A DNA stretch of 64,000 bases, taken from positions 3,348,001 through 3,412,000 of the forward strand of contig NZ_CP021323.1 in assembly GCF_002155145.1 (NCBI RefSeq), given 5' to 3'. The position numbers were made by a program, and so were the translations under genes. Of this stretch, positions 8,578-20,631 are shown one piece after another (position 1 is the first letter of the stretch; every line of letters begins with the position of its first letter). Source of the DNA: Kushneria konosiri. GTDB lineage: Bacteria; Pseudomonadota; Gammaproteobacteria; Pseudomonadales; Halomonadaceae. The notes beneath the pieces are model-generated. The model was not told the DNA's origin, did not search any database, and saw only the letters and a list, made by a program, of their open reading frames with translations.

Positions 8578-9809
8578 ATCAATTCTCCAAGCGGTTGTAT
8601 GGTCACGGATGTGCCAGCCTCACAGGCTGCAAGATCGTCAGGCAGTTCTATCAAGCAGTTGGCATCATAAAGCGAGCTCAACCGATGCGACCCCTGCTCT
8701 TTTATGACGTTGACCCTGATCACGCCACAGGCGTCGACATGATAGCGACCTCTCAACAGATCAAGCCGTCCGTGGCGCCCTTTCAGCGACTGTTCGCAAA
8801 GAGCCTGCCATTTAACGGGCGCCCATTGACGACACCCGCTCAACTGACGAAACAGGGGTTGCACAAACTGCATCAGGGTTACCAGTGCCGCCACCGGATT
8901 TCCGGGCAGTCCAAAAAAAGGAATCTTCTGGATATGGCCAAAGGCCATCGGCTTGCCCGGTCGCATGGCCACGCGCCATGACGTGACCTGACCCAGCTGC
9001 TGAATGGCAGCACGAATCAGGTCAGCCTGACCTGCCGATACGCCTCCTGACGTAATAATGAGATCAGCCTGTCTGCTGGCGCTTGAAAGCTGCACGACAC
9101 TTTCATCAAGACGGTCCGGCAGTATTTCCGTCATGACCACCTCTGCACCCCAGCGCTTCAGGCAGGCAGCAAGGCTAAAGGCATTGGCATCAAAAAGTGA
9201 GGGAGACTTGTCATCAACGGCGCCGGCACGACGAAGTTCGTCACCACTGGAAAAAATAGCCACTTTGGGACGACAGTGCACCTCGATATGCGAATGACCC
9301 AGTGAAGCCGCCATGCCGATCTGAGCCGGCCCCAGAAGCATGCCCGGCTCGAAGACACGATCCCCGATGGCAATTTCCTCACCAGCATGGCGAATGTTTT
9401 GCCCCTTTCTGACAGTCTCGGGCCGGGCAAGCTCAACCTGATCTTCGCTGATGACAATATCTTCGGCCATGACCACTGTATCGCACCCGGCTGGCAGCGG
9501 CGCGCCCGTGGTAATCGTGACAGCTTCACCCGGTGCCACTGGATCGTTGAAAGGATGCCCCGCCAAAGCCTCACCGATCAGCCTGAGACAGGCTTGTCCC
9601 TGATGAGCAAAGGCGACACCATCCATGGCAGAGGCGGTATAGCGCGGCAGTGCCAGCGCGGCCACGAGAGGTTCGGCAAGAACTCTATCCACGGCCTGCG
9701 TCAGCGGTACTCGTTCCATGCCAACGGGCGCCGGCGCCGCCGACCTGATATGCGCCAGCAAATCGCTGACCTCGACAAGCGCATCACTGGTCTCAAAACA
9801 ATCACTCAT
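8574..9809 (-). CDS. moeA: Molybdopterin molybdenumtransferase
   Basis: MoeA inserts molybdate into adenylylated molybdopterin. The 411-residue protein shows the [15 protein letters not shown] motif near residue 58, [28 protein letters not shown], the MoCF-binding [17 protein letters not shown], and [18 protein letters not shown]. The length matches the family (E. coli 411). It overlaps mobB by 8 bp upstream and the moaC-moaD start by 4 bp downstream, so it is embedded in the operon. Confidence 0.96.
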   Translation of the reverse strand: MSDCFETSDALVEVSDLLAHIRSAAPAPVGMERVPLTQAVDRVLAEPLVAALALPRYTASAMDGVAFAHQGQACLRLIGEALAGHPFNDPVAPGEAVTITTGAPLPAGCDTVVMAEDIVISEDQVELARPETVRKGQNIRHAGEEIAIGDRVFEPGMLLGPAQIGMAASLGHSHIEVHCRPKVAIFSSGDELRRAGAVDDKSPSLFDANAFSLAACLKRWGAEVVMTEILPDRLDESVVQLSSASRQADLIITSGGVSAGQADLIRAAIQQLGQVTSWRVAMRPGKPMAFGHIQKIPFFGLPGNPVAALVTLMQFVQPLFRQLSGCRQWAPVKWQALCEQSLKGRHGRLDLLRGRYHVDACGVIRVNVIKEQGSHRLSSLYDANCLIELPDDLAACEAGTSVTIQPLGELI

Positions 9810-10368
9810 GACGTGGCCCCTTTGCCATGGCCTGCCAGCGCAAGGGCCATGCCATCAACCAATCAAGCAGAGCGCCGTGGTTATCAAGGTCCAGACGCTC
9901 CACGTCCGGAGGCAACGTTACCTCATCGGTTGTCGCCACGGCGCGCACCCACGGGTCCTCAAAGGCCCGCAGCGACTTGCCAACAGCATCACGGTACAAC
10001 TCAAGCTTGGGTATCGGCCACTGTTTGAACCCTTCGATCAGCACGAGATCGGGCGATAGTGTCAGTACCTGGTTCAGCAGTGTGGGCAGGCAGGGCTCTT
10101 CCTGCCCGGGGGTTTCCATCATCAGGGCAAAACGCCTGCCAGAGGCAACGAGCATGGGCGCCGCGCCCGCCTGGCGCAGGCGATGACTGTCCTTGCCAGG
10201 GATATCAACATCAAAATCGTGGTGAGCATGCTTGATAACGGCCACATCGAGGCCGCGCACGCGCAAGGCAGGGAGCAAAGCTTCCAGTAGCGTGGTCTTG
10301 CCTGTACCGCTCCAGGCGGCGATCCCCAGCAGCGGTGTTTCGATGTCGGAAAGGCGAAACGGCGTCAT
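9802..10368 (-). CDS. mobB: MobB GTP-binding Moco biosynthesis adaptor
   Basis: MobB is a GTPase thought to help MobA attach GMP to molybdenum cofactor. The 188-residue protein begins MTPFRLSDIETPLLGIAAWSGTGKTTLLEAL with a clear P-loop. It continues with VAVIKHAHHDFDVDIPGKDSHRLRQAGA, the typical MobB signature, and LVLIEGFKQWPIPKLELYR. It lies 72 bp after mobA and overlaps moeA. Confidence 0.94.
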   Translation of the reverse strand: MTPFRLSDIETPLLGIAAWSGTGKTTLLEALLPALRVRGLDVAVIKHAHHDFDVDIPGKDSHRLRQAGAAPMLVASGRRFALMMETPGQEEPCLPTLLNQVLTLSPDLVLIEGFKQWPIPKLELYRDAVGKSLRAFEDPWVRAVATTDEVTLPPDVERLDLDNHGALLDWLMAWPLRWQAMAKGPRHE

Positions 10369-10440
10369 GGTACCTGCCTGATTGGGACGACACGGTGACC
10401 GATCAGCGCTCGGATCAGGCCATGAAAGCCTGTGACATGA

Positions 10441-11022
10441 TCATCGGCCGAAGGCATCCCGGTCATTGAGTGTATTAATGTTGATAAAGGCGCGGGCGTT
10501 GTCGAATTGACAAAAGGTATGCGGGTGGCGTGCATACCATTGATCGATCTTGCGCCCCCCGCCGACCAGATACTCCTCCAGATCATCCACCAGATGGCGC
10601 TTCAACAGCACAATGGCAGGATGGGCGCGCGCCTGATCGCGGGCAAACACGATATCGACCTTATGGTTTTCAAGCGTCGCCAGAAGTGACGCCACCAGCG
10701 TGTCGGGCAGTGATGGTGTATCGCATGGCACCATGAGCAACAGCGGTGTGGAAGCTGCCTTCAAAGCGGCATGAAACCCTGCCAGCGGGCCGGCACTGCC
10801 CGTAATGACATCGGAAACGACCGGATATCCCAGCGCGGCATACACGTCATGATGGCGGTTGGCATTGATCATGACCTGTCCTACCTGAGGCGTGATGACA
10901 GAGAGCACATGACTGACCAGCGAGCGGCCAGCGAGTTCGACCAGCCCCTTGTCAACGCCACCCATGCGGCGGCCCTGCCCGCCGGCCAGCACCACACCGG
11001 TAATGCCTGCTCGGTTATCCAT
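10441..11022 (-). CDS. mobA: Molybdenum cofactor guanylyltransferase
   Basis: MobA joins GMP to molybdenum cofactor to form the bis-MGD used by DMSO reductase-family enzymes. The 193-residue protein has the nucleotidyltransferase start ITGVVLAGGQGRRMGGVDKGLVEL, then VMINANRH, GPLAGFHAALKAA and VPCDTPSLP. It is the first Moco gene of the cluster, 8 bp after the upp stop, so it may be cotranscribed with upp. Its presence with mobB implies at least one bis-MGD enzyme elsewhere in the genome. Confidence 0.94.
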   Translation of the reverse strand: MDNRAGITGVVLAGGQGRRMGGVDKGLVELAGRSLVSHVLSVITPQVGQVMINANRHHDVYAALGYPVVSDVITGSAGPLAGFHAALKAASTPLLLMVPCDTPSLPDTLVASLLATLENHKVDIVFARDQARAHPAIVLLKRHLVDDLEEYLVGGGRKIDQWYARHPHTFCQFDNARAFININTLNDRDAFGR

Positions 11023-11030
11023 GATCGCCT

Positions 11031-11660
11031 TTAGCGTGTTCCGAACAGCTTGTCACCGGCATCACCAAGCCCGGGGACGATATAGCCGTGACTATCGAGA
11101 CCTTCATCAACGGCTGCCGTATAAAGCTCTATCTCGGGATGTGAGCGGGATACGCGCGCAATGCCTTCAGGTGTGGCCACCAGCACAATCACCTTGATCT
11201 GGCGACAGCCCTTGGCCTTGAGCATGTCCAGCGTCGCTGCCATGGAACCGCCCGTGGCCAGCATGGGATCAATGACGATCGCCAGACGCTCATCCAGATC
11301 CTGAACAAACTTTTCGAAGTAAGGAACAGGCTCCAGGGTCTCTTCGTTTCGATAAAGCCCTACAACACTGATACGGGCACTCGGCAGCAGCGTCGTGACA
11401 CCGTCGAGCATGCCAAGACCGGCACGCAGGATCGGTACGACAGTGACCTTCTTGCCCTTGATCTGCTGAACCTTGAGCGGCTTGCCACTCCAGCCCTCGA
11501 TGGTTTCATCACTCAGCTCAAGCCCTTTGGTGGCCTCATAGGTCAGAAGGGTAGCAAGCTCGTTGGCCAGCTCGCGAAAGTGCTTGGTGCTGATGCCGGC
11601 GCCGCGCAACAGCCCGAGCTTGTGTTTGACGAGAGGGTGATCAATGGTATGAACATTCAT
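11031..11660 (-). CDS. upp: Uracil phosphoribosyltransferase
   Basis: Upp makes UMP from uracil and PRPP. The 209-residue protein starts [19 protein letters not shown]. It contains the PRPP-binding loop [17 protein letters not shown] and the uracil-binding [14 protein letters not shown] at the C-terminus. The open frame runs 29 codons further upstream without homology, so the ATG at 11660 is used. It is the first of a run of nucleobase-related genes on this strand. Confidence 0.96.
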   Translation of the reverse strand: MNVHTIDHPLVKHKLGLLRGAGISTKHFRELANELATLLTYEATKGLELSDETIEGWSGKPLKVQQIKGKKVTVVPILRAGLGMLDGVTTLLPSARISVVGLYRNEETLEPVPYFEKFVQDLDERLAIVIDPMLATGGSMAATLDMLKAKGCRQIKVIVLVATPEGIARVSRSHPEIELYTAAVDEGLDSHGYIVPGLGDAGDKLFGTR

Positions 11661-11812
11661 GATGGGTATACGACCTGATAGAAAAATATCGCTGTCCCTT
11701 CCTATTGAATGGGCAGCGCAAGTGCCCTCCATTCTACTCCGGCGCACACAGACACGTTAAGCATCCATGTGCCGACAATAGAGGACATATTGACACATTG
11801 CCATGACGCCGA

Positions 11813-12514
11813 TTAAGCGTCGGGCAGTTGCTCGAGTGCGGGCAGACGCCAGTCGATGGGCGCTTCACCCTTTTGAGCCAGAAAGGCATTGGTCTGCGAA
11901 AAGTGACGGCAGCCAAAAAAGCCGCGATGCGCTGCCAGCGGCGATGGGTGCGGTGCATGCAATACCAGATGCCTTGTCCGGTCCACAAACGCCGCCTTTT
12001 TCTGGGCATAGCTGCCCCAAAGCAGGAACACGACATGCGAGCAGTGCTCGTTGATGACCTCAATGGCTCGATCCGTGAAGGTCTCCCAGCCCTGTCCGCG
12101 ATGTGATGCCGCCTGACCACGCTCAACGGTCAGGACACTGTTGAGCAGCAATACGCCCTGACGCGCCCAGCTTTCCAGAAACCCGTGGTTCACCGGTTCA
12201 AAGGCAACATCATCGCTTTTGAGCTCTTTATAGATATTGACAAGTGACGGAGGAATCGCCACCTGGGGGCGCACCGAGAAACACAGACCATGCGCCTGAC
12301 CGGGGCCGTGGTAGGGATCCTGTCCCAGAATCACGACCTTGACGCTCTCCAGCGGCGTCAGTTCAAAGGCACGAAACCAGTGCTCGGAGGCCGGATAGAT
12401 CACCTTGCGCTGATCCTTCTCATGACGCAGAAAGGCCTTCAGCGCCTGCATGTAGGGCGCATCCACCTCGTCACCAAGGTAGCGATTCCAGCTTTCGGGC
12501 AGCGGCAGGGCCAT
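11813..12514 (-). CDS. ung: Uracil-DNA glycosylase, family 1
   Basis: Ung removes uracil from DNA, starting base-excision repair. The 233-residue protein carries the catalytic-water motif [18 protein letters not shown], the uracil pocket [10 protein letters not shown], and the minor-groove loop [17 protein letters not shown]. It begins 2 bp after the stop of gpt, so the two are probably cotranscribed. Confidence 0.97.
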   Translation of the reverse strand: MALPLPESWNRYLGDEVDAPYMQALKAFLRHEKDQRKVIYPASEHWFRAFELTPLESVKVVILGQDPYHGPGQAHGLCFSVRPQVAIPPSLVNIYKELKSDDVAFEPVNHGFLESWARQGVLLLNSVLTVERGQAASHRGQGWETFTDRAIEVINEHCSHVVFLLWGSYAQKKAAFVDRTRHLVLHAPHPSPLAAHRGFFGCRHFSQTNAFLAQKGEAPIDWRLPALEQLPDA

Positions 12515-12516
12515 GA

Positions 12517-13005
12517 TTACTCCTTGCGGGTACGAAGCTGATCCACTAGCGGCTCGACAAAGGAGATCCCCATGTCCCAGGGAAACTGGATCCAGGTATC
12601 CTGCGCCACTTCTGTCAGATACTGATCCACCATCGGGCGCCCTTCCGGCTTGGCGTAGATGGTCACGAAGTGCGCACGCGGCAGCATTTCACGCACGGCC
12701 CCGGCAGTCTTGCCGGTATCGACCAGATCATCGACTAAAAGCCAGCCGTCACCATCATGATCGATGCCCTTGAGCACGTTGATGCTGCTTTGCTCCATAT
12801 GCTCATAGCTTTTGATGCAGACCGTATCGATCAGGCGAATATCGAGCTCGCGTGCGATCAGGGCAGCCGGGATCAACCCGCCGCGGGTGACCGCCACAAT
12901 GCCCTTGAAATCACGGTCGACCAGCTGATGACACAGCATGCGCACATCACGGTGAAGGCGATCCCAGGAAATCGTGAACTGGTTATGGTAGCGATCGGTA
13001 CTCAT
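12517..13005 (-). CDS. gpt: Xanthine-guanine phosphoribosyltransferase
   Basis: Gpt salvages guanine, xanthine and, more weakly, hypoxanthine to nucleotides. The 162-residue protein starts [22 protein letters not shown]. It aligns along its length with E. coli Gpt: [32 protein letters not shown], the PRPP loop [33 protein letters not shown] and [10 protein letters not shown]. The ATG at 13005 has AGGA upstream. It is closely linked to ung. Confidence 0.94.
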   Translation of the reverse strand: MSTDRYHNQFTISWDRLHRDVRMLCHQLVDRDFKGIVAVTRGGLIPAALIARELDIRLIDTVCIKSYEHMEQSSINVLKGIDHDGDGWLLVDDLVDTGKTAGAVREMLPRAHFVTIYAKPEGRPMVDQYLTEVAQDTWIQFPWDMGISFVEPLVDQLRTRKE

Positions 13006-13045
13006 TGAAATATCCTGTGCATCAAGGGAGACACGTCTGCCCTGC

Positions 13046-13597
13046 TCATTCGTCTTCGGTAAAGGTACAGGCGGCAAAGACGCTGTACCCTTCGGCACGA
13101 ATCATGTCACCGCCACCGAGCTCGGGCAGGTCAATGATGGCGGCAGTTTCAACGATAATGCCGCCGCTGCGCTCGATCAGTCGGGCCGCCGCCAGCATGG
13201 TACCGCCCGTCGCGATCAGATCGTCCACCAGCAAAATCCTGTCGCCTGTCTGAAATGCATCGGAATGCAACTCCACGGTCGACTCTCCGTACTCAAGACT
13301 GTAGGTCTCGCTGATGGTTCGAAAAGGCAGCTTGCCCTTTTTGCGCACCGGTACAAAACTGCAGCCCAGTTCATAGGCCAGCGGTGCGCCGATAATGAAG
13401 CCGCGCGCATCGATGGCCGCGATCGCATCGATATCGAGCTCCTGATATCGGTGAACGAAGCTGTCGATCAGCTTTCGAAAAGCCGCACTGTTTTGCAGTA
13501 CCGGCGTAATGTCGCGAAAGTTGACACCGGGTTCCGGCCAATCCTTCACGGTACGAATCACCGACTTGATATAGTCGCCGTAAATACTTGTCGCCAC
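13046..13597 (-). CDS. apt: Adenine phosphoribosyltransferase
   Basis: Apt makes AMP from adenine and PRPP. The 183-residue protein has [18 protein letters not shown] near the N-terminus, [29 protein letters not shown], and the PRPP loop [22 protein letters not shown] prefer the GTG at 13597, seven bases after GAGAG, over a TTG at 13603 that is too close to that site. It lies 40 bp upstream of gpt in the same direction. Confidence 0.95.
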   Translation of the reverse strand: MATSIYGDYIKSVIRTVKDWPEPGVNFRDITPVLQNSAAFRKLIDSFVHRYQELDIDAIAAIDARGFIIGAPLAYELGCSFVPVRKKGKLPFRTISETYSLEYGESTVELHSDAFQTGDRILLVDDLIATGGTMLAAARLIERSGGIIVETAAIIDLPELGGGDMIRAEGYSVFAACTFTEDE

Positions 13598-13723
13598 GTT
13601 CAATCTCTCGTCGACCCATATGCAAAACGACCGGACGGTGCCGGTCGCTTTATATAAACTGGGAGCATTTTACCCAATGGCGCCCGTGCAAGCGACCCAC
13701 ACAGGCCACATCGGCACGCAATT

Positions 13724-14332
13724 TCATCCTCTGGCCGCAAGAACACGCTCGACCGTCTCGACAATGGTCTGCGTCTGAGGATCGATTTCGATATTCACGC
13801 CGTCACCGATTTCCCGAGTACCGATCACGGTCCGCGCGAGCGTATCGGGAATCAGATTGACGCAGAATCGGTTGTCCCGCACTTCACCGATGGTCAGACT
13901 GATGCCATCGACGCCGATGTAGCCCTTGTCGAACAAAAACCTGGCCCACTGCTGCGGTAACTCGAACCAAAGACGACAGTTATTGGGAGCATCCTCGCGG
14001 GATATAAGCGTTGCCATGCACATGACATGCCCCGACATGGCGTGACCGCCGACCTCATCTCCCAGCCGCGCCGCACGTTCAACATTCACATAATCATTGA
14101 CCTCAAGCGCCCCAAGATTGGTCAGGGCCAGTGTCTCACGCATGAGATCAAAGCCCACCAGTGAGCCCTCGATGCTTGTCACGCTCAAACAGCAACCGTT
14201 GTGAGCCACGGATGCCCCATGCGCCAGCCCTTCCAGCATGGAAGGCGGCATGTCGATGACATGGCGATTAAGCCCCTCCAGACGCTCGATGGCGACTACG
14301 CGGGCCATGCCCTGTACGATACCGGTAAACAT
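13724..14332 (-). CDS. ribE: Riboflavin synthase, alpha subunit
   Basis: Riboflavin synthase dismutates two 6,7-dimethyl-8-ribityllumazine molecules to give riboflavin. The 202-residue protein begins MFTGIVQGMARV, the conserved N-terminus, and has the duplicated lumazine-binding barrel. The repeats show NGCCLSVTS in the first and GISLTIGEV in the second, with GGHAMSGHV between them. The gene stands alone, divergent from metN. Confidence 0.95.
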   Translation of the reverse strand: MFTGIVQGMARVVAIERLEGLNRHVIDMPPSMLEGLAHGASVAHNGCCLSVTSIEGSLVGFDLMRETLALTNLGALEVNDYVNVERAARLGDEVGGHAMSGHVMCMATLISREDAPNNCRLWFELPQQWARFLFDKGYIGVDGISLTIGEVRDNRFCVNLIPDTLARTVIGTREIGDGVNIEIDPQTQTIVETVERVLAARG

Positions 14333-14610
14333 GATGGCCTCTTTGATGGATGAAAATGACCATGTTCGCCTGTTCCGACGGCGCTGTCATCCACCGCCTT
14401 GTCGTATCATTTTGCGCCGCTGGAGACTCATGAAGATCGATCTGTCCTCCATATAGCCGCACTATCGGGTACTTATGACGCGTGAGCGCCACGGATCAAG
14501 TATACTGACGCGCCTTGTGCCCTGCGCACTTTTCACGACGATCATATTCACCACGTCAGGTACGCGCTCGGTGGTACACGACCCAACTGCATTTAAGACA
14601 TTCCAATCCG

Positions 14611-15654
14611 ATGATTCGACTTGAAAATGTGACCCGAGTGTATGGTCATGGCGCCAGGGCCGTGACTGCACTCAAGGACGTCAATCTGGAAGTGGCTGCC
14701 GGCAGCATCACCGGTGTCATCGGTGTCTCCGGCGCCGGTAAAAGCACACTGATCCGATGTGTCAATCTGCTCGAACGCCCGACCCGGGGCAGAGTGTTCG
14801 TGGCCGGCCAGGAGCTGACCGCCATGAACAAGACCGAACTGCGAAAGGCCCGCCATGGCATCGGCATGATCTTTCAGCACTTCAATCTGCTTGAATCGCG
14901 TACCGTGCGAAATAACATCGGCCTGCCACTCGAGCTGATCGGCACCCCGCGCCGTGAGATCGATCAACGCATCGACGAGCTTTTAGAGCTGACCGGCCTC
15001 AATGAGCGCGCCAACGCCTATCCTGCGGCCCTCTCCGGCGGCCAGAAACAGCGTGTGGCCATTGCCCGCGCACTGGCGAGCAATCCACAGGCCCTGCTGT
15101 GCGATGAAGCCACCTCGGCACTCGACCCGCAGACCACAAGCTCCATTCTGACGCTGTTAAGGGACATCAATCAGCGCTTGGGGCTTACCATCCTGCTGAT
15201 TACCCATGAGATGGAGGTGGTTAGAACCATCTGCGATCAGGTCGCTCTGATCAGTGGCGGCGCGCTGGTAGAAACAGCCCCGGTAGGCGATTTTTTCACC
15301 CGTCCCGCCACCGAGGAAGGTCGAGTATTTCTCAACGATTTCCTGCAACTGGCACCGTCCAATACGCTCTTGCAGCGCATGACAGAGCATCCCGACGAGA
15401 ACAGTCTGCCGGTCGTGCGACTGGTCTTTCGCGGTCAGTCCCTCTCCAGCGAGCTGATGACGCATCTCGAACAGGATTTCGGGATTCGACTGCGCATCCT
15501 GCAGGCGCGGGTTGAAAACATTCAGGGCCGCACACTGGGGCTGATGATTACTGAATTTGACGGTGCCCGGGATACGCTTGGCGCCGCCATGGACCATCTA
15601 CACACGCTTGATGTTCAAACGGAGGTACTCGGCCATGTCCAGCGCCATGATTGA
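14611..15654 (+). CDS. metN: Methionine ABC transporter ATPase MetN
   Basis: MetN powers uptake of D/L-methionine and related compounds with MetI and MetQ. The 347-residue protein has Walker A GVSGAGKST, signature LSGGQKQRVAIARAL, Walker B ALLCDEATSALDP and the switch histidine in ILLITHEMEVV. A C-terminal NIL domain (from about residue 265) senses methionine in this family. The frame is open far upstream, but MIRLENVTRVYG is the family start. The metI start lies inside its 3' end. Confidence 0.95.
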   Translation: MIRLENVTRVYGHGARAVTALKDVNLEVAAGSITGVIGVSGAGKSTLIRCVNLLERPTRGRVFVAGQELTAMNKTELRKARHGIGMIFQHFNLLESRTVRNNIGLPLELIGTPRREIDQRIDELLELTGLNERANAYPAALSGGQKQRVAIARALASNPQALLCDEATSALDPQTTSSILTLLRDINQRLGLTILLITHEMEVVRTICDQVALISGGALVETAPVGDFFTRPATEEGRVFLNDFLQLAPSNTLLQRMTEHPDENSLPVVRLVFRGQSLSSELMTHLEQDFGIRLRILQARVENIQGRTLGLMITEFDGARDTLGAAMDHLHTLDVQTEVLGHVQRHD

Positions 15655-16288
15655 TCGCATCCTCGAGGCCATCGGCGACACCTTTTATCTGGTGATCTGC
15701 AGCGGCCTGATCGGCATCGCGCTGGGCATCGTAATGGGCGTGGCCCTCTATGTGACCCGCGAAAACCGCATCATGGCCATGCCGGTACTCAACCGCGCCA
15801 TCAGCCTGGTGGTCAATGTAGGCCGCTCGGTGCCCTTTATCATCCTGATGCTGGCACTGGCGCCCTTCACCCGCTGGCTGGTCGGCTCCTACATCGGCAC
15901 GACGGCAGCCCTGGTGCCGCTGAGCATCGCTGCCATCCCCTTTGTCGCACGCCTGGTCGAAGGCGCCCTTAATGAAGTACCGCACGGGCTGATCGAGGCG
16001 GCGGAATCGATGGGCGCCACGCCCTGGCAGATCATTACCCGCGTATTGCTGCCGGAAGCCCGGGGCGGCCTGATCACGGCAGCCACCATCACCATCATCG
16101 CGCTGATCGGTTACAGCGCCATGGCAGGCGCCATCGGTGCCGGCGGTCTGGGGGCCGTGGCCTACAACTACGGCTACTCCCGCTATAACCCCATGGTCAT
16201 GCTGGTCACGGTATTGATCATGGTGGTCATGGTGCAGGGTGTTCAGATGCTGGGCGACTTTTTCGTGCATCGCAGCCGCCATCGCTAG
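15635..16288 (+). CDS. metI: Methionine ABC transporter permease MetI
   Basis: MetI is the inner-membrane permease, 217 residues, the same length as in E. coli. Several hydrophobic segments are visible (FYLVICSGLIGIALGIVMGV and so on). The ABC permease coupling region is EAAESMGATPWQIITRVLLPEA. The start at 15635 overlaps metN by 20 bp and follows GGAGG nine bases upstream. Translational coupling with metN is likely. Confidence 0.95.
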   Translation: MSSAMIDRILEAIGDTFYLVICSGLIGIALGIVMGVALYVTRENRIMAMPVLNRAISLVVNVGRSVPFIILMLALAPFTRWLVGSYIGTTAALVPLSIAAIPFVARLVEGALNEVPHGLIEAAESMGATPWQIITRVLLPEARGGLITAATITIIALIGYSAMAGAIGAGGLGAVAYNYGYSRYNPMVMLVTVLIMVVMVQGVQMLGDFFVHRSRHR

Positions 16289-16408
16289 ATGAAAGGGCCT
16301 GCAATGACGGCTTTCAAATAACAACAACGACCTTCACGGGCGTCGCACAAGGCGCATCAACCCCTTTCGACAGCATGCCCTGTCGAACCCATTGCAAGGA
16401 TATGGCAC

Positions 16409-17227
16409 ATGAAAATCTCACCGAAAGGACTGGGCGCTGCTCTGGTCATAAGCGCAAGCGTTGTAATGGCCGGCTGCGGCAGCCAGAACAATGATGACAG
16501 CACGATTCGCGTCGGCACCATGGCAGGGCCTGAAACGGCGCTGATGGAGACGGCTGCCACAGTGGCCAAGGAGAAATACGGGCTCGACGTCGAGATCACC
16601 GAATTCAACGATTATGTTTCGCCCAACGCCGCGCTTGATGACGGCAGTATCGATGCCAACGCCTATCAGCATCAGCCCTATCTGGACAGCATGATGGCGG
16701 ATCGCGGCTTCGATTTCGTCTCGGCAGGCAAGACCTTCGTCTACCCGATCGGTGCCTACTCCGACAAGTATCAGAGCATTGACGAGCTGCCGGAAGGTGC
16801 CACCATCGCGGTTCCCAACGACCCGTCCAACGAGGCACGCGCGTTGCTGCTGCTCGCTCGCGAGAATCTGATTGAGCTGCGCGACCCGAAAAGCCCGACG
16901 GCCACGCCGGATGACATCACCAGCAATCCGCACAACTATCAGCTGCGCGAGCTGGATGCTGCCCAGCTGACGCGCGCCCTGCCGGATGTCGACATGGCCT
17001 TCATCAACAGCACTTACTCGGTGGCCGCCGACATGACTCTGGATCAGGCGCTGATCGTCGAGGATGGTGACTCCCCGTACGTAAACCTGATCGTGGTACG
17101 CCAGGGTGACCAGAACAGCGAAAAGGTCAAGCACCTCGTGGAAGCCTTCCAGAGCCAGCAGGTCATCGACAAGGCCGATGAACTCTTCAAGGGCGGCGCC
17201 ATCGCGGGCTGGGAAAACAACCAGTAA
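16409..17227 (+). CDS. metQ: Methionine-binding lipoprotein MetQ
   Basis: MetQ is the substrate-binding protein, 272 residues, anchored outside the inner membrane. The signal peptide ends in the lipobox VMAGC near residue 22. The NlpA/MetQ fold follows, with IRVGTMAGPETALMETA, VEITEFNDYVSPNAALDDGSIDANAYQHQPYL and GAYSDKYQSIDELPEGATIAVPNDPSNEARAL. It lies 120 bp after metI and is followed by a terminator. Confidence 0.95.
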   Translation: MKISPKGLGAALVISASVVMAGCGSQNNDDSTIRVGTMAGPETALMETAATVAKEKYGLDVEITEFNDYVSPNAALDDGSIDANAYQHQPYLDSMMADRGFDFVSAGKTFVYPIGAYSDKYQSIDELPEGATIAVPNDPSNEARALLLLARENLIELRDPKSPTATPDDITSNPHNYQLRELDAAQLTRALPDVDMAFINSTYSVAADMTLDQALIVEDGDSPYVNLIVVRQGDQNSEKVKHLVEAFQSQQVIDKADELFKGGAIAGWENNQ

Positions 17228-17246
17228 GCCCCCATATCGCTGACCA

Positions 17247-17272
17247 GGGCCGGCCTTTGCCGGCCCTTTTGT
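17247..17272 (+). terminator. Terminator after metQ
   Basis: The stem GGGCCGGC/GCCGGCCC with a four-base loop and a T run lies 20 bp past the metQ stop. It separates metNIQ from the following msrC-type gene. Confidence 0.8.
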
Positions 17273-17293
17273 TATCCATGCAGTGAGACGATC

Positions 17294-17779
17294 ATGAACG
17301 ACACACGACCCACCACTGACTACGCCATGCTGAGGCGTCAACTGAGCGCCCTGCTCGATACGCGTGACTGGGTGACCAATACCTCTCAGATGGCGGCCTT
17401 TATCTTTCAGCAGGTTCCCGACCTGAACTGGGCCGGCTTTTATCTTCAGCGCGAAGCGCGCGTTCTGCGCCTTGGCCCTTTTCAGGGGCAGCCCGCCTGC
17501 AACCCCATTGGTTTTGATGAAGGCGTCTGTGGTGCAGCAGCACGTACGGGCGAGACTCAGCGAGTAGAAGACGTGCACGCCTTCCCCGGCCATATCGCCT
17601 GCGATGCGGCGTCACGCTCGGAGCTGGTGGTACCGCTGATCAGAGAAGGCCGGGTCTGGGGCGTACTGGATCTTGACAGCCCTCTGCCGGGACGCTTTGC
17701 GGTTGAAGATCAACAGGGGATTGAAGCGCTGTGTCAGGTATTGATCGAACAGAGCGATCTAACCGACCTGTCAGAGTGA
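17294..17779 (+). CDS. msrC: Free methionine-(R)-sulfoxide reductase (GAF-domain fRMsr)
   Basis: fRMsr reduces free L-methionine-(R)-sulfoxide using a GAF fold. The 161-residue protein carries the three cysteines of the family at residues 69 (QPACNPI), 79 (EGVCG) and 103 (HIACDAAS). Their 10- and 24-residue spacing equals that of the E. coli enzyme. It sits directly downstream of metNIQ. The cell would thus import methionine (and perhaps its oxide) and repair the oxidised form, which is an inference from position. A terminator lies between metQ and this gene, so it may depend partly on read-through or its own promoter. Confidence 0.9.
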   Translation: MNDTRPTTDYAMLRRQLSALLDTRDWVTNTSQMAAFIFQQVPDLNWAGFYLQREARVLRLGPFQGQPACNPIGFDEGVCGAAARTGETQRVEDVHAFPGHIACDAASRSELVVPLIREGRVWGVLDLDSPLPGRFAVEDQQGIEALCQVLIEQSDLTDLSE

Positions 17780-17803
17780 CCATCAATCATAAAAAACGGG
17801 CAA

Positions 17804-17832
17804 TAAAAAACCCCGCCGAAGCGGGGTTTTTA
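17804..17832. terminator. Bidirectional terminator between msrC and tRNA-Val
   Basis: The stem ACCCCGC/GCGGGGT with A and T runs on both sides can end msrC on the plus strand and the tRNA-Val transcript on the minus strand. Confidence 0.8.
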
Positions 17833-17838
17833 ATGTTC

Positions 17839-17915
17839 TGGTAGGACCGAGCGGATTTGAACCGCTGACCTCCACGATGTCAACGTGGCGCTCTAACCAA
17901 CTGAGCTACGGTCCT
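17839..17915 (-). tRNA. tRNA-Val (anticodon GAC), copy 1
   Basis: The minus strand folds as a full cloverleaf: acceptor AGGACCG/CGGTCCT, D-arm with AGCTCAGTTGGTTAGAGC, anticodon stem CCACG/CGTGG around loop TTGACAT (anticodon GAC, reading GUC), and a T-arm GGTTTGAATCC. The CCA end is encoded. Copy 2 is 123 bp away and identical. Confidence 0.95.
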
Positions 17916-17961
17916 TCAAATCGATTGTCGTTGAAACCATCTGTTTCGGCGTGCAGTGCAA

Positions 17962-18038
17962 TGGTAGGACCGAGCGGATTTGAACCGCTGACCTCCACGA
18001 TGTCAACGTGGCGCTCTAACCAACTGAGCTACGGTCCT
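17962..18038 (-). tRNA. tRNA-Val (anticodon GAC), copy 2
   Basis: Identical in sequence to copy 1, including the encoded CCA. The two genes form a short tandem array, this copy being promoter-proximal. Confidence 0.95.
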
Positions 18039-18225
18039 GCTTCAATGGCATGCACATGCCGTTTCAACGCTGCGCTATTGTACTTATTTTCCGATAAAGC
18101 GCAACCGTTTAACCATCGAATTGTTATAAAACATGCCTTTGCATGGTCGCGCGCGCCTGGAACGGGCGCTCGACAAACAAGGGTCCTCAACGCCGGAGCA
18201 TGAGCTTTCAACCCCCGTGAAACCC

Positions 18226-18264
18226 TAAAAACAGATCGGGCCTGCTGATGACTCAGCAGGCCCG
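18226..18264 (-). terminator. Terminator of glpK
   Basis: A long stem CGGGCCTGCTGA/TCAGCAGGCCCG is followed on the minus strand by a T run about 30 bp past the glpK stop. Confidence 0.8.
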
Positions 18265-18293
18265 GCTGTCAGCTCAACGCTGGCACGTCGTGA

Positions 18294-20583
<2,290 letters not shown>

Positions 20584-20631
20584 TTTTTTAACCCCGGAGT
20601 AACGTTGGTTTTTAAACACGCAAACGCAGCG

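Noticed and set aside
14333-14610. SAM or FMN riboswitch between ribE and metN
   Set aside because: No conserved riboswitch core or terminator-antiterminator pair was recognisable in either direction.
15548-16327. 259-residue minus-strand frame over metI
   Set aside because: It is antisense to the metI gene. Its His/Gln/Asp-rich content is typical of the complement of membrane-protein codons.
16418-17593. 391-residue minus-strand frame over metQ and msrC
   Set aside because: It is entirely antisense to two well-supported genes and has low-complexity composition typical of a shadow of GC-rich codons.
17839-18038. Attachment site of a mobile element between the two tRNA-Val copies
   Set aside because: The two complete identical tRNAs are only 46 bp apart with no integrase nearby, so this is an ordinary tandem tRNA cluster.
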